A stretch of 9,084 nt of DNA from JAUWNJ01 sp034190305 (GTDB lineage Bacteria > Planctomycetota > Phycisphaerae > SM23-33), in NCBI GenBank assembly GCA_034190305.1, contig JAXHSV010000123.1, forward strand, positions 1-9,084, in the 5' to 3' direction. The position numbers and the translations under genes are program-made. The notes beneath the pieces were generated by a model that saw only the letters and a list, made by a program, of their open reading frames with translations, was not told the origin of the DNA and did not search any database. Positions 1 to 6,183 of this stretch are shown here, one piece after another (the first letter of the stretch is position 1; the number at the start of each line of letters is the position of its first letter).

Positions 1-31
1 CAAACATTGTAAGATCACATTGCGCACGAGG

Positions 32-53
32 ACTGGTTACTTCAGTAACCAGT
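32..53. terminator. Stem-loop after the sugar kinase gene (possible terminator)
   Basis: A perfect 9-bp inverted repeat (ACTGGTTAC at 32-40, GTAACCAGT at 45-53) encloses a TTCA loop. It lies about 30 bases beyond the stop of the minus-strand kinase. On the plus strand the stem is followed by TTTGTAG, a poor T tract; on the minus strand no T run follows. It could be a weak terminator for a plus-strand gene ending left of the window, or a 3' stabilising hairpin for the kinase mRNA. The hairpin is seen directly; its role is inferred. Confidence 0.4.
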
Positions 54-83
54 TTGTAGCAATTCAAACAAGGTCGGCGTATT

Positions 84-1163
84 TTATCGCCTGACCCTGG
101 CGTTTCCTTCCCAGATGCTCCAGACCTGTTCTTCGTCCGCCGGCTGGGCGTAATCGGTCATCATCGTGGTCGCCAATGCCCCGCAGGCCCATCCGAACTG
201 AATCCACTTCTCAGGCTGCCAGCCTTTCAATATCGCGTAAAGCACTCCCCCGACGAAACCGTCGCCTCCGCCTATGCGGTCCAGCACGGTAATGTCACGA
301 GGTTCGACAACGTGCCATTCGTCGCCCTCGGACATGATAGCGCCCCAACGGTGGCAGTTCGCGCTGACGACCTCGCGCAGCGTGGTTGCGAAAACCGAGG
401 CATTTCCGAACGCCTGTTTCGCCTGGTTGATCATGGTCTTGAAACTCTCTATCTTGGCGGCGAGGTCCTTCCCGCCGGCTTCGGGACCTTCCAGGCCGAG
501 GCAGAGCTGGAAGTCCTCCTCGTTTCCGACGAGTATGTCGGAGACCCCGGCGATCTCCAGGAAGATTTTCCGCAGTTCCTTTTCGCGGTTCTTCCAGAAC
601 GAGGCGCGGTGGTTCAGGTCGAACGAGACTCTGGTTCCGTATTTTTTGGCTGCCTTGGCGATTTCAAGGCACAAAGCGCCGGTTTCGGGCGAAAGGGCGG
701 TGATAAGCCCCGATAAGTGGACTATCTGCACTCCCTCTTTGCCGAAGATGCGGTCCAGGTCGAAGTCCTTGGCGCTCATCGTCCTTCCGACCTCGCCCGC
801 CCGGTCGTTGTGGACTCGCGGGCCTCGGGAACCGTAACCGCTGTCGGCAAGGTTGAACTGGTGGCGATAGCCCCAAGGCCCGCCCTGTTCGACTTCCTTC
901 CCCTCGTAGTCGATATGCCGGCTTGCCAGACTGTCCTTGATGAACCGTGCAATCGGGCTGCCCTTTACGAATGCCGTCAGCACCTTTACCGGAAGCCCCA
1001 GGTACGACGCGATACTGACTACGTTCGATTCGGCGCTTGTCGCATGCATGAAGAAGGTGTCGTTGCAGTGCATCGGCTGGCCGTTGAGAGGGGTCAGGCG
1101 GGTTCCCATGCTTGTGGTGGTAATCAGGCTGCACGCGCAATCTTTTCGAAGTTCGATACTCAC
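84..1163 (-). CDS. PfkB-family sugar kinase, probably 2-keto-3-deoxygluconate kinase
   Basis: This is a 359-residue ribokinase/PfkB-fold kinase that probably phosphorylates 2-keto-3-deoxygluconate with ATP in the cytoplasm, feeding uronate or pectin breakdown. The PfkB signature 2 is clear at residues 295-303 (DRIGGGDGF). The second G of the usual GAGD is kept, the A is G, and D301 is the expected catalytic base. A SFDLNHRASFW stretch in the middle resembles the substrate-side D-x-N-x-R segment of KdgK-type enzymes. The start is GTG at 1163, chosen because an AAAGGA Shine-Dalgarno lies 7 bases upstream. The N-terminal 25 residues before the core fold are less typical. The gene stands alone, with a long spacer upstream and no pathway partner in view, so the substrate could also be another sugar or sugar acid. 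The family is certain and the substrate moderately so. Confidence 0.85.
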   Translation of the reverse strand: MSIELRKDCACSLITTTSMGTRLTPLNGQPMHCNDTFFMHATSAESNVVSIASYLGLPVKVLTAFVKGSPIARFIKDSLASRHIDYEGKEVEQGGPWGYRHQFNLADSGYGSRGPRVHNDRAGEVGRTMSAKDFDLDRIFGKEGVQIVHLSGLITALSPETGALCLEIAKAAKKYGTRVSFDLNHRASFWKNREKELRKIFLEIAGVSDILVGNEEDFQLCLGLEGPEAGGKDLAAKIESFKTMINQAKQAFGNASVFATTLREVVSANCHRWGAIMSEGDEWHVVEPRDITVLDRIGGGDGFVGGVLYAILKGWQPEKWIQFGWACGALATTMMTDYAQPADEEQVWSIWEGNARVRR

Positions 1164-1179
1164 GGTGATTTCCTTTCAA

Positions 1180-1838
1180 CTACAATGGCGACGATTCAAT
1201 TACGGCAATTATGGCGACAGACACATCAAGTAATTCTTTTCCGTTTTTTGCGTCAGATTCCACAGACGCCTTGCTTAATTCAATACGGCGACAACCGGTA
1301 AAAATCAAGAATCATATTGATCGCACCCGATCGCCGGCCCTGCATAACCGATGCCGTTATTCTGAATCATCCCTCCGCGACCCCGGGGTTATGAGGAGTA
1401 CCGCCGCCGGTTTGTCGGCTTGATGCGAATTCACCGTAACCTCTTACGGCGAAGGGGGGGAGGAATCGGCGGAAAAGTCAAGGAAAACGGAAACTTTGCT
1501 TTTATTGCACTTATTTTTTCGAGTGCAGAGGATTGTGTACAATTGCGGGTAATTACGCGCGAAGGATGTGCGTTGAGTCCGCCGATTGACGGCGATTACT
1601 CCCGGAAAAGAGTCGATTACTCTCAAAGTTTTCCCGCCTGGAACTCCGTTACACGTCAATAACAGGATAGAGTCTTTTCAGTTTTACGCGAGCGTCAGCA
1701 GTAGTGAATTGCCAATCGACCGTTGCCTCTCGATCAAGTCTTCTTCGACCGAAGATTTTTCACTTCGTGCCCGAAAGGCCGCGGGAATTACACTGCGCGC
1801 GATAAGCAGGTTTGAGAACTTATGGATGGGGTTCCCTG
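1180..1838. other. Intergenic region without a supported gene
   Basis: About 660 bases lie between the kinase start and the folC stop. Short open frames exist on both strands but none has a ribosome binding site together with protein-like composition. What can be seen: an inverted repeat CCGTAA-CCTC-TTACGG (1434-1449); an inverted repeat TGCACT/AGTGCA with a 10-base gap (1506-1527); a TACAAT box (1538-1543) without a good -35 box; a repeated CGATTACTC (1593-1601 and 1614-1622); and a poor minus-strand promoter candidate TTGATT-17-TATTGA (reading 1291 down to 1263) that could serve the kinase. It could hold a long 5' leader or regulatory region of the kinase, or a decayed gene. Confidence 0.5.
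1434..1449. promoter_or_regulatory. Inverted repeat upstream of the sugar kinase, possible operator
   Basis: The perfect 6-bp palindrome CCGTAA/TTACGG has a 4-base centre. It lies about 270 bases upstream of the kinase GTG on the strand leading into it. The size and symmetry fit a repressor site or a small RNA hairpin, but no regulator gene is present here and no promoter overlaps it convincingly. Only the symmetry is observed; function is a guess. Confidence 0.2.
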
Positions 1839-3227
1839 TCAGTCGTTAAGCAGTTTTTTGGCTTCGCCGACGAGGTAGAAACTTCCGGTTATGCAGATGA
1901 TGTCTCCCCGCGTAATGGCGTTGTTGGCGGTATTTATAGATTCGGTTAGGTTGGCTGCCACCTGTGCGGTTTTTCCCGAGCGATGTTCGTATCGTTTCGC
2001 CAGTTCGGCGGGATCGGCGGCGCGGGGTGTGTCGCTTCGGGTGAAGATTACCTTGTCGGCTCCGCGCATCAACTGGTCCAACATGCCGGCAATCTCTTTA
2101 TCGGCGGCGCAGCCGAAGATAACCACCATCGAGTCGTAGGGAATATACTGTCCGATAGACCGCATCAGCGCTTGCATCGAATCGGCGTTGTGCGCGCCAT
2201 CGACGAGGATTCGCGGATTGTCCCTGATGAGTTCCATCCGTCCGGGCAGGCGGACCTGCGAAAGCCCCTCGATTGCGGCGGCATCGTCGATTTTCAGTCC
2301 CTGATTTTTGAGTTGGTCCAGCATCGCCAGCGCCAGTCCGCAGTTCAGGGCCTGGTGCTCGCCCATCAGCGGAACAGGCAGGTGCTCGAACTTGCTGCGC
2401 GGCGTGGTCAGACATACACGGGTTTGCGGACCGGCATCGCGCGACGACTCGAAACGATAACTGAAGTCGATGTTCTTTCCTGTGAACATCAGCGGCGAAT
2501 TAATCCGCTTTGCCGTCTTTTTCAACACACTTTCGGCGGCGGGGACCTGAGGGACCGATATTGCCGGTACGCCCCGCTTGAGGATACCGGCTTTTTCAGC
2601 GGCAATCGCCTCGACCGTATCACCGAGTTGCTGCATGTGGTCAATGCTGATGTTGGTGAAACCCACCACCATCGGTCTGACGACGTTGGTGCTGTCCAGT
2701 CGTCCTCCCATGCCGGTTTCAAGAACGGCTATGTCCACACCCTCGTCGGCGAAATACATAAAGGCAATTGCGGTGAATATCTCGAAGAACGTCGGCGCAT
2801 CGTCGCCCATACTTTTGACGTGCAAAGCCACTTTGTTGATATATTTAGTCAGGGCAACCTTGCTGATTTCCTCGCCGTTTATCCGTATCCGCTCTCGAAT
2901 ATCGACAAGGTGCGGCGAGGTGTACAACCCGACCTTGTACCCGCAGGCATGCAGCATCGCCGACAGCATCGTGGCTGTCGAGCCTTTGCCTTTTGTCCCG
3001 GCGATGTGGGCGACCCGAAGCCCTTTATGCGGGTCTTTAATCTTCTTGAGCAGCGCCCTCATGCGAGCGAGGCTGAAGGTGTCGCGGTTATAACGGACTC
3101 GCAGCATCTGTTCGTAGTCCGTCTGCGCAAAGAGATACTTCATCGCCGCCTCATAAGTGCGAATCGGCAATCTGGGGGCGCGAAGACTCTTCGCAGAATA
3201 TGCTCTTGGGGAAACCGTCGTCGCCAT
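1839..3227 (-). CDS. folC: Bifunctional folylpolyglutamate synthase / dihydrofolate synthase
   Basis: FolC (462 residues from this start) ligates L-glutamate to dihydropteroate and extends the polyglutamate tail of folates, using ATP, in the cytoplasm. Visible Mur-ligase-family features are the P-loop GTKGKGS at residues 77-83, the LDSTNVV segment, the HMQQLGDTVEAIAAEKAGI block typical of FolC, and the C-terminal VDGAHN motif. Length fits the family (about 420-460) with a short N-terminal extension. The TYEAA segment near residue 24 is where most FolC proteins begin. The open frame reaches back to 3266, but the promoter (3237-3266) overlaps that extension, so the ATG at 3227 is preferred. Almost no leader and no clear Shine-Dalgarno precede it. 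An internal ATG at 3143 with a GAGG five to six bases upstream would cut off the conserved TYEAA. surE lies upstream on the same strand but folC has its own promoter. Confidence 0.95.
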   Translation of the reverse strand: MATTVSPRAYSAKSLRAPRLPIRTYEAAMKYLFAQTDYEQMLRVRYNRDTFSLARMRALLKKIKDPHKGLRVAHIAGTKGKGSTATMLSAMLHACGYKVGLYTSPHLVDIRERIRINGEEISKVALTKYINKVALHVKSMGDDAPTFFEIFTAIAFMYFADEGVDIAVLETGMGGRLDSTNVVRPMVVGFTNISIDHMQQLGDTVEAIAAEKAGILKRGVPAISVPQVPAAESVLKKTAKRINSPLMFTGKNIDFSYRFESSRDAGPQTRVCLTTPRSKFEHLPVPLMGEHQALNCGLALAMLDQLKNQGLKIDDAAAIEGLSQVRLPGRMELIRDNPRILVDGAHNADSMQALMRSIGQYIPYDSMVVIFGCAADKEIAGMLDQLMRGADKVIFTRSDTPRAADPAELAKRYEHRSGKTAQVAANLTESINTANNAITRGDIICITGSFYLVGEAKKLLND

Positions 3228-3236
3228 AATCACTCG

Positions 3237-3266
3237 AATATAACACATCACTGTTAAACTTGTCAA
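3237..3266 (-). promoter_or_regulatory. Sigma-70-type promoter of folC
   Basis: Read on the minus strand, a perfect TTGACA -35 box (3266-3261) is followed after 18 bases by TATATT (3242-3237), five of six matches to the -10 consensus. Transcription would start around 3229-3231, only 2 to 4 bases before the ATG at 3227, giving an essentially leaderless mRNA. The boxes are seen directly; the start point is inferred from normal spacing. Confidence 0.7.
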
Positions 3267-3313
3267 GAGTTTACGGGCCTAAAAAATAGAAAAAACGCGA
3301 AATTTGCCTCACT

Positions 3314-4081
3314 TCAGCGTTGCGAATTGCCCCATCGGCATTGCTGAAAATGCCCCAGCCGATTGTGGTCTGTCATGTCCGACATCAGCGGCGTAACTGT
3401 TATAAACCCCTCCGCTAAAGCGGTTACGTCCGTTTCGGTGTCCTGAGGCCCGTGCTCGAAGTGGTCGTTTAATTGGAATATCATCCGCCCGTCGGCGTCA
3501 TTTTCGCGCCGATATGTCTCGCTGATAGCAGCGGTGCTTTGCGGGACGACTTTTACGCCGCGAGGGGTTGATTGCGACAAGGCGGGGATGTTGACGTTGA
3601 CCAGTTCTCCCGGCGCTATCGACCCGGACAGCAGGACATCAAGAACCTGCCGGCACAATCGGCCGGCGCGACGAAAATCCATCTCGCCGGCGCCTGCCAG
3701 AGAAAAAGCCACCGACGGAATTCCGAACAGCGCCCCTTCTGCCCCGGCGGAAACCGTCCCGCTGTAGAAGACGTTCACGCCGACGTTTTCACCGGCGTTA
3801 ATCCCTGATAGCACCAGGTCGGGTCTGGAATCCATCAATTCCCGGATGGCGAGTTTGACACAATCGACAGGACGACCGGCGACGCTGACGCCGTGAAACT
3901 GACCGCCGACGTGAACGTGATTGCAGATCACAGGCCCGTGAAGCGTAAGCGATCGTCCCGCAGCCGATTGGGACGTCTCAGGCGCTACGACCGTTACCTC
4001 GCCCATATCCGCGACCGCCGACCAAAGGGCCGACAGGCCCGGCGCTAAAATACCGTCGTCATTGACCAGAAGTATTCGCAC
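3314..4081 (-). CDS. surE: 5'/3'-nucleotidase SurE (survival protein)
   Basis: SurE is a metal-dependent phosphatase that removes phosphate from 5'- and 3'-mononucleotides and can cut short polyphosphates. It acts as a soluble dimer or tetramer in the cytoplasm. The protein has 255 residues, the usual length. The metal-site residues line up with the characterised family: D8 and D9 in NDDG, S39 in TSQSAAG, and N95 in SGINAGENVG, followed by FYSGTVSAGAEGA. The start is a GTG at 4081. An in-frame TAG lies two codons upstream and the family always begins close to this point, so no earlier start is possible. There is no Shine-Dalgarno before the GTG, and the promoter at 4093-4120 places the transcript start about five bases upstream. 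surE is divergent from the small membrane-protein gene at 4208. folC follows downstream after a 46-base spacer that contains its promoter. Confidence 0.96.
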   Translation of the reverse strand: MRILLVNDDGILAPGLSALWSAVADMGEVTVVAPETSQSAAGRSLTLHGPVICNHVHVGGQFHGVSVAGRPVDCVKLAIRELMDSRPDLVLSGINAGENVGVNVFYSGTVSAGAEGALFGIPSVAFSLAGAGEMDFRRAGRLCRQVLDVLLSGSIAPGELVNVNIPALSQSTPRGVKVVPQSTAAISETYRRENDADGRMIFQLNDHFEHGPQDTETDVTALAEGFITVTPLMSDMTDHNRLGHFQQCRWGNSQR

Positions 4082-4092
4082 GGGCTAATAAG

Positions 4093-4120
4093 TCTATAGG
4101 TCCGGCCTAACCGGTGTCAA
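4093..4120 (-). promoter_or_regulatory. Sigma-70-type promoter of surE
   Basis: On the minus strand a perfect TTGACA (4120-4115) is followed by a 16-base spacer and TATAGA (4098-4093). The expected start of transcription is near A4086, about five bases before the GTG start codon at 4081. With no Shine-Dalgarno present, surE would be translated from a nearly leaderless mRNA. Confidence 0.6.
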
Positions 4121-4138
4121 AAACCTCCAATAAACATT

Positions 4139-4168
4139 TTCGCACCTTATAACCGATACGGATATAAT
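4139..4168 (+). promoter_or_regulatory. Probable promoter of the small membrane protein gene
   Basis: A perfect TATAAT sits at 4163-4168, with a weak -35 candidate TTCGCA at 4139-4144 and an 18-base spacer. It would give a leader of about 33 bases carrying the ribosome binding site before the ATG at 4208. It is divergent from the surE promoter, with about 20 bases between the two -35 boxes. Confidence 0.5.
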
Positions 4169-4207
4169 AGTAACAGTTGGAAATGGATCAGGAAAGGAGA
4201 ACTTACA

Positions 4208-4495
4208 ATGGATGACTTACTGGCGAAACGCGTTCGATCTGCCGCAATTGCCGGATGGTGGACGATCCTCATTGCCGCCATCTGGATGACGGCGGGATGG
4301 TTCTTTTTCCTGGCGATCCTGTACTGCCAGCCGGGGTGGCTGCTGAAACTTTGGGGCGGCGGCGACCTGGACTGGACGGACGTCCGCACGATCGTGTTGT
4401 ATTTCTTCTCTTTTGCTAAGTTGATGCTGTTTATGGTGTTGATGATCGTCATCTGGCTGTCGTTTTGGTCGCGTCGGCTGAAACGGGCCGGGTAG
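4208..4495 (+). CDS. Small two-helix membrane protein, function unknown
   Basis: I do not recognise this 95-residue protein. It is supported by an AAGGAG ribosome binding site (4194-4199) eight bases before the ATG, and by a TATAAT box upstream. The composition is that of an inner-membrane protein. There is a short charged N-terminus (MDDLLAKRVR), a first hydrophobic helix at about residues 14-40 rich in W and F, and a loop with GGGDLDW at about 50-56. A second helix runs at about 61-87, and the end is positively charged (RRLKRAG). The positive-inside rule suggests both termini are cytoplasmic. No enzymatic motif is visible. It is alone between surE (divergent) and the tRNA-Pro gene, whose promoter starts 18 bases after its stop. 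A conserved hypothetical membrane protein is the most that can be said. Confidence 0.75.
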   Translation: MDDLLAKRVRSAAIAGWWTILIAAIWMTAGWFFFLAILYCQPGWLLKLWGGGDLDWTDVRTIVLYFFSFAKLMLFMVLMIVIWLSFWSRRLKRAG

Positions 4496-4512
4496 TGCGG
4501 TCGCCGCCCATC

Positions 4513-4541
4513 TTGACAAAGCCGACCGGTAACAACAGAAT
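4513..4541 (+). promoter_or_regulatory. Promoter of tRNA-Pro
   Basis: A perfect TTGACA at 4513-4518 is followed by exactly 17 bases and CAGAAT at 4536-4541 (four of six matches to the -10 consensus). Transcription should begin near 4548, about five bases before the mature tRNA end, so processing of a very short leader is expected. Confidence 0.6.
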
Positions 4542-4553
4542 AGGAACGTTTTC

Positions 4554-4628
4554 CGGGGCGTGGCGCAGTTTGGCTAGCGTGCTTGACTGGGGGTCAAGAG
4601 GTCGCGGGTTCAAATCCCGCCGCCCCGA
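4554..4628 (+). tRNA. tRNA-Pro, anticodon GGG
   Basis: The 75-base gene folds into a full cloverleaf. The acceptor stem is CGGGGCG (4554-4560) with CGCCCCG (4621-4627), and discriminator A is at 4628. The D arm is GCGC/GCGT. The anticodon stem is CTTGA/TCAAG with the loop CTGGGGG, so the anticodon is GGG. The T arm is GCGGG/CCCGC with TTCAAAT in its loop. The C1-G72 end pair with A73 is the usual identity of bacterial tRNA-Pro. CCA is not encoded. The 3' end of this tRNA would be a natural target for the tyrosine recombinase whose remnant begins 255 bases downstream, but no copy of the tRNA 3' end is visible elsewhere in the window. Confidence 0.95.
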
Positions 4629-4630
4629 CA

Positions 4631-4670
4631 TTGAAAAAAGGTTGGTCCGTCAGGGCCAACCTTTTTTCAA
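4631..4670 (+). terminator. Strong rho-independent terminator of tRNA-Pro
   Basis: A perfect 15-bp inverted repeat (4631-4645 with 4656-4670) extends by three more pairs, one of them G-T, to a 4-base GTCA loop. It has the classic form of a GC-rich stem followed by T6. The left arm begins with an A6 tract, so it can also work on the opposite strand and would stop transcription arriving from either side. It starts two bases after the discriminator base of the tRNA. Confidence 0.9.
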
Positions 4671-4678
4671 TGGCGGAA

Positions 4679-4797
4679 ACGTGCGTAGCACGTTGTGTCT
4701 GCGAAGCAGACACGCGACGGGATTCCTTCGACGAGCCGGCGCTTGCCGCAGCGGAGCGGAGGCAATCGCCCAAGGCGAGTCGAAGCAATCCCGCCGC
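4679..4797. repeat. Cluster of palindromes / multi-hairpin element
   Basis: Five stems can be drawn in 119 bases. Hairpin 1 is ACGTGC-GTA-GCACGT (4679-4693). Hairpin 2 is GTGTCTGC-GAA-GCAGACAC (4695-4713). A long stem pairs 4714-4732 with 4779-4797, 17 of 19 positions pairing. It encloses hairpin TTGCC/GGCAA (4743-4747 with 4761-4765) and hairpin TCGCC-CAA-GGCGA (4766-4778), making a three-way junction. The motif AGTCGAAGCAATCCC at the right arm resembles dispersed palindromic repeats common in environmental genomes. That resemblance is from memory, not a search. It is either a dispersed intergenic repeat or a structured RNA; no open frame here looks real. Confidence 0.6.
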
Positions 4798-4882
4798 CGT
4801 GTGCCAACAATCCTTTTTCATGGATTGCCTTGCGGCACCGATCTGGTCACCCCCGCGTTTGCTGGTCCCCTTTTTGGTCCCC

Positions 4883-5434
4883 TCAAGCCGTTGAGGAAAT
4901 CGCAACAGCGCTGCTGCGACATTCCTCCAAGTCCGGCAGCATTTCGACAGCCCCAGCCGTATCGACCAGTTCGAGGTGCTGATAGATGTTCGTCGTCAGG
5001 CGGATGTCGCTGTGCCGCATAAGTTCCTGTGCCGTCCGTGGGGCTACGCCGCTGCGGGCCAACATGGTCCCGAACGTATGCCGCAGCGAGTGTATGTCCA
5101 TGCTCCTGCCGCATGAGTCCACCTTTTCGATTCCCGCGACCGCCAGGTCAAGATTGAACGTCTTTAGCGTCGGCGGCTCGATAAGCGGCACATCGGGCAG
5201 GAGGAGACGCACGCTATTTCCAACCACCTGACGCTGCCCGGCGATGTATTTGCGAACCATATCAGCGAGTTCGTTTTTGAGGGGCAACTTCGCCCCGCGC
5301 TTGGCCTTTTCATTTTCCGCATGCAGTTCGAGATATGCCGGCATCGTGTCCAGGTGCACGTCGCCGATCCGTATGCTGGCCAGTTCGCTTTTCCGCAGGC
5401 CGGTGAACGCAGCAAGGAACCAGCCGAGAAGGTC
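4883..5434 (-). pseudogene. Tyrosine recombinase/integrase, catalytic domain only (N-terminus lost)
   Basis: The C-terminal catalytic domain of a phage- or XerC/D-type site-specific recombinase is clear. The first catalytic Arg is in FTGLRKSEL (codon 5393-5395). The HSLRH box has His at 5090-5092 and Arg at 5081-5083. The second His is in LMRHSD (5012-5014) and the nucleophilic Tyr in TNIYQH (4982-4984). The frame stays open upstream to an ATG at 5989 (368 codons in total). Beyond about 5434, however, the translation is rich in Cys, Pro, Ser and Arg and has no core-binding domain, and a plus-strand frame there looks more protein-like. About 180 residues of real integrase therefore remain, cut just before the first active-site block. 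It points its C-terminus toward tRNA-Pro. It is most likely an inactive remnant; a chimeric but expressed protein cannot be excluded. Confidence 0.7.
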
Positions 5435-5605
5435 GGGAAGTACGAGTTCACGGTCCGCTTCGGGGAACCGACACCCGAATCGGCAAGGCGATGGGAGCGG
5501 CGTTCGGATGCCTTGTTTGCTTGGCTGTTGGAGCAGTGGAACCGAGAGCAGGCGGCCAAAGTCAGACAGGCGGGTGACGCGCCGGATGAGCCGCACGACC
5601 CATGA
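5435..5605 (+). pseudogene. Possible C-terminal fragment of an unknown small protein
   Basis: The plus-strand frame that ends with TGA at 5603-5605 reads as a plausible protein end from about 5438. It begins KYEFTVRFGEPTPESARRW and continues into a W/R/E-rich amphipathic helix (about 50 residues). No start codon or ribosome binding site lies near 5435 in this frame, and further upstream the frame is simply antisense to the integrase catalytic domain. This suggests a gene whose beginning was lost at a junction near 5405-5437. The frame shares codon boundaries with the minus-strand integrase frame, so part of its protein-like look could be an antisense artefact. I do not recognise a family with confidence. 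Confidence 0.3.
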
Positions 5606-6183
5606 CGCCATGAAATCCTTCCGGTCGGTTTTCCCATGATGGCGGCAGGAACGCATCGAGCCTATAGGCACAATTTGTTGGCAACGCGACGAAAACGCAG
5701 GCCGGGAGAGCGCAGGCATGCCCAGGGGCAGGCGCAGAATGCGAAATCGGGCGATTTTGGCACTTTCGCCTGTAAGTCCTTGGTAGAGCAGGAGCGAAAG
5801 CGGTGTCAGGGTTCTCTGGCCATGGGGCGGGATTCTCTGGGAAGCCGTCGCATAACACGGGCATCTCTGCCAACATACCGCACATCCGGCCATGTCGGCC
5901 GATCTGTCGGACAATAGCGGGCAGGGGTTCGCCCAGGGGGCGCGACGTTCGCACGTGTGCCAAAGATGTGCGATCAGCGAAGCCCACAAGGTCGCCGGGG
6001 AAAACTACGCCATACAGGCGAAGCCGCTGCCCACGATGACTTTTATTGGCTGCGACCGGCAAGGGCAGTCCCTGCTAGGCCGGCGAAGACCAATGCCCGA
6101 AAAAAACGGACACGCAAAACAAACTGTGCCTAATAGTGCGGCTGTTCCCGCTGGCGTCAGGAGAAAAATCGGCCGGGAAGTAC
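5606..6183. other. Gene-poor interval between the integrase junction and hipT
   Basis: About 580 bases have no open frame with credible composition on either strand. Visible items are a short direct repeat (GTTCTCTGG at 5811-5819 and GATTCTCTGG at 5831-5840), several GGCC-rich small palindromes near 5889-5907, and an inverted pair TCGCAC/GTGCGA around 5949-5973. No terminator with a T tract is evident directly after hipT. The interval is best described as decayed accessory DNA. Confidence 0.45.

Noticed and set aside
274..1301. Plus-strand frames opposite the sugar kinase
   Set aside because: They are mirror frames of a well-supported PfkB kinase and carry no motifs of their own.
1586..1849. 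Plus-strand 87-codon frame overlapping the folC stop
   Set aside because: It has no ribosome binding site, no recognisable domain, and converges into folC.
1983..3257. Long open frame of 424 codons on the plus strand opposite folC
   Set aside because: It is antisense to the clearly coding folC and its translation has no recognisable domain. High GC at third positions opens such mirror frames.
4449..4905. Minus-strand frames whose translations contain GRRDLNPRPLDPQS and GAAGFEPATS
   Set aside because: The first is the well-known translation of a tRNA gene read backwards. Both frames run through the tRNA or its terminator and hairpins and have no coding support.
5435..5989. N-terminal half of the 368-codon integrase frame
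   Set aside because: The translation is Cys/Pro/Arg/Ser rich with no core-binding domain, so I limit the integrase to its catalytic part.
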